Source of the DNA: Eopsaltria australis
Lineage: Eukaryota; Chordata; Aves; Passeriformes; Petroicidae
DNA: 64,000 nt
Reading direction: 5' to 3'
Assembly: GCA_034509425.1 (NCBI GenBank)
Contig: JAVTVJ010000851.1
Span: 496,001 to 560,000, forward strand
Every line of letters begins with the position of its first letter. The stretch's first letter is position 1. A program made the translations under genes and the position numbers. Below, piece by piece: positions 62,004 to 64,000 of the stretch. The notes beneath the pieces are model-generated. The model was not told the origin of the DNA. It saw nothing but the letters and a program-made list of their open reading frames with translations, and did no database searches.

Positions 62004-62499
62004 TACACAGTCACACAATCACACACAGTCACACGCAGTCACACACAGTCACACACAATCACACTCACATAAAATCACACTCACAGTCACACAGTCACAC
62101 ACACACACAGTCACACACAATCACACACAATCACACACAGTCACACACACACAGTCACACACAAACACACTCACACATAAAATCACACTCACAGTCACAC
62201 AGTCACACAATCACACACAGTCACACACACACAATCTCATTCACACTCACACAATCGCACTCACACAGTCACACGCACACGCACACTTGTGCAGGTGCCC
62301 GTGCGTGCCCATGTGCACACCTTGCAGGGCCTCCCGTCCACCGTCTGCTCCTCGAACTCCTCGCCCACCCTGAAGCGGATCTCGGTGGTGCGCACGGGGG
62401 TCGAGGTGCGGATGTAGAAACTCTCCCCGTCCTGCCGGATCTCCACCGCCGGCTTCGCCGCCGCCGCCACCGCGATCTTCCGCAGCATCATGTTCACGC
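60846..62499 (-). CDS. CRABP2: Cellular retinoic acid-binding protein 2, exons 2-4 (5' partial)
   Basis: Exons 62321-62499 (179 bases), 61028-61144 (117) and 60846-60896 (51) have the canonical CRABP lengths and join in frame through [48 protein letters not shown] and [19 protein letters not shown]2 carries all-trans retinoic acid from cytosol to the retinoic acid receptor. The carboxylate-binding Arg and Tyr in CTRVYIRE and the Arg-Lys pair of the nuclear-localisation patch (LRK) are present. The extra Gly in TNDGELIL and the sequence [11 protein letters not shown] identify CRABP2 rather than CRABP1. About 24 first-exon residues (a 5' exon ending in phase 1) are not found between 62.5 kb and the window end, so intron 1 exceeds 1.5 kb. 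Confidence 0.95.
61300..61735. repeat. CRABP2: ~27-base G-rich minisatellite in CRABP2 intron 2
   Basis: About fifteen units of 'ggcacagggaaggggttgggg' type occur between exons 2 and 3. They keep several minus-strand frames open as Pro/Ser-rich nonsense. Confidence 0.85.
61970..62282. repeat. CRABP2: CA-rich microsatellite cluster in CRABP2 intron 2
   Basis: A (CA)n run is followed by about 25 'cacacagt' and 'cacacaat' variants up to 40 bases from the exon 2 splice donor. In the CRABP2 RNA sense it reads as TG-rich sequence. Confidence 0.92.
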
Positions 62500-64000
62500 C
62501 TGGAGAAGGGGACGGTGGCACTGAGCTCCCCCTCTGCACCCGCAGCAAGCCCCGGTGAACCGGGCTGGCTCAGTACCCTCGGGGCAATGTGGATCCCACT
62601 GCCTCCCTCCGAGTCTGCGGGAGCACGGGGGGGCCGCGGCCGCAGCCCCCACACTTGGCAGTGACACGTCCCAGGGTACTCTGAGCGCTGCAGGTGGCTC
62701 AAGGCAACCCACGGGGGGAAGGACGAGCCCCCCCGGCCACATCTGGACCACATCTGGCTCTCGTTACCTGGTGGAGGGGGTGGGAGGGGGGTGCCGGGGT
62801 TGGCGCCGGATATGCCCGAGGGAAGGGACGGGGGTGACGGGGGCAAGGGCTCACCCAGAGTGGGGTGACAGAGGGGACAAGGGCCCCAGTCCAAGCTCTG
62901 TGTTTGGTGACCTGCGTGACCCCCCCGAGGGGTCCCACGTCTCCCCCCGCAGCCTCCTCGCCAACCGCGGGGCAGCTGGGGCTTTGTCCCCGCTCCAGAG
63001 GCGGCTCATCCATCATGTCCTGGAGCCCCCGGCTGTCACAGGGGGAGCTGCTCTTTGGGGACATTGTTCCCATGTCACCCTCCGGGTGGGTACCGGCCAC
63101 CCCCCGAGAGGGTCCCTGCACAAAGGAGGTCCCCCCGGGCACAGGGACGGGGGAGACACGGGGGGGCCGCGGGTGCTCGGGAGAGCTCCAGGAGCCGAAC
63201 TCCCCTGCACTGGCAAGGGACACGATCCTGAGGGGCCCCCTCGATGGCCACGCCAAGTCCCCACGAACACCCCCAGGTCCCTTCCCTCCCCCCGAGGCCT
63301 GATTCACACCGGGAGGATGCCCGAAACCTCGCGCGGGCAGACACAGCCCCCCACACCCCGCACATGATGCTGGCCGGGAGGGGGGTGCGGGAAGAAGAAA
63401 CAGCCCCCAAAGGGAACAAAAACTAGGGTAGGGCGGCATGGTGCAGTCAGTCTGGGGGGCTGAAGCTGATAAATCCCCCAGCCCCTCTGCCCAGGAGGGC
63501 CGGGGGCTCCCGCCGGCAGGAGCCCCCACTTGCGCCGTGGGAAAGGAAGAGGGCTCCGGGGGGGCTGGCAGATTTATTTTCCTGCTGAGGTTTCCCCAAG
63601 CCGGTTCCAGCAGCGGGGCCAGGGCGGGGAGAAGGGGCGACGGGGGATCGGGAGTGAAACCCAAGAAAGTGATAATTATCCTGAAATATTTGTTACGTAT
63701 CCCCTAACCTGGAAAATATTCTGCTCCGGCAGCTCCCCGGCTGGCGAGGAGCGGGTCAGGCGGAGGGGAGCAGTGGGGGAGCTGGATTTGATCCTGCCCA
63801 AAGCCCCGGGGACCCCCCAGCCTTTGCCCCCCCAGTTCCAGACCCTGCGATGGGTCCTGGCCCTCCCCACCCCAGCTCACCGGGGACACAGCACCGCGGT
63901 GGGGGGCAATGGGGCCCGAGATGAGGCCTGTGAGGATGGGACCCCAGCACAGCAAGGTCCTGCCGGGGCTGGTTTTGGGGACACCGGCTGTACCCAGGGT
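62500..64000. other. CRABP2: CRABP2 intron 1 (partial), no exon found
   Basis: I searched the minus strand for the conserved first exon (start MPNFSGNWK) and did not find it. An AT-rich island at 63667-63722 (gataattatcc, aaatattt) stands out in GC-rich surroundings and could be a regulatory element. Confidence 0.6.

Overview
The window looks like a GC-rich, gene-dense piece of a bird genome, probably a microchromosome. The reasons are short introns, many minisatellites, two CR1 LINE fragments and no mammalian-type SINEs. All real genes are multi-exon vertebrate genes. Their exon boundaries and phases were read by eye from GT/AG sites and known family exon lengths. The order, left to right, is RHBG-like Rh ammonia channel (-), HAPLN2 (+), BCAN (-), NES (+), a type I DnaJ/Hsp40 gene of the DNAJA1/DNAJA4 class (+), and CRABP2 (-, first exon outside the window or not recognised).

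Layout. 1-7.0 kb is non-coding, with AT-rich islands, a CpG island around 4.4-4.9 kb and a CR1 fragment at 7.03-7.29 kb. 7.4-11.9 kb carries nine exons of an Rh-family gene. 14.5-16.2 kb is a complete five-exon HAPLN2 (341 aa). 17.7-28.35 kb is a complete brevican gene on the other strand: 13 coding exons, 917 aa when spliced, in frame throughout, plus an alternative GPI-anchored 3' end. 28.4-37.7 kb is the shared upstream region of BCAN and NES. 37.7-44.7 kb is a four-exon nestin (1635 aa). 45.2-51.4 kb is non-coding and rich in minisatellites. 51.4-55.6 kb is a CpG-island promoter and an eight-exon DNAJA gene (407 aa). 56.35-60.3 kb is non-coding with a G-rich minisatellite. 60.8-62.5 kb holds CRABP2 exons 2-4, followed by intron 1 sequence to the window end.

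How the genes fit together. HAPLN2 and brevican form the hyaluronan-link-protein/lectican pair of the perinodal and perineuronal brain matrix. Nestin is the neural-progenitor intermediate filament. CRABP2 delivers retinoic acid to nuclear receptors. The gene set mirrors human 15q24-q26, where RHCG, HAPLN3, ACAN, SYNM, DNAJA4 and CRABP1 lie, so this is the 2R sister segment corresponding to human 1q22-q23. The most notable points are a DNAJA gene beside CRABP2 that I do not know in the human 1q interval, and a convergent HAPLN2/BCAN pair like the other three HAPLN/lectican pairs but unlike the human 1q order.
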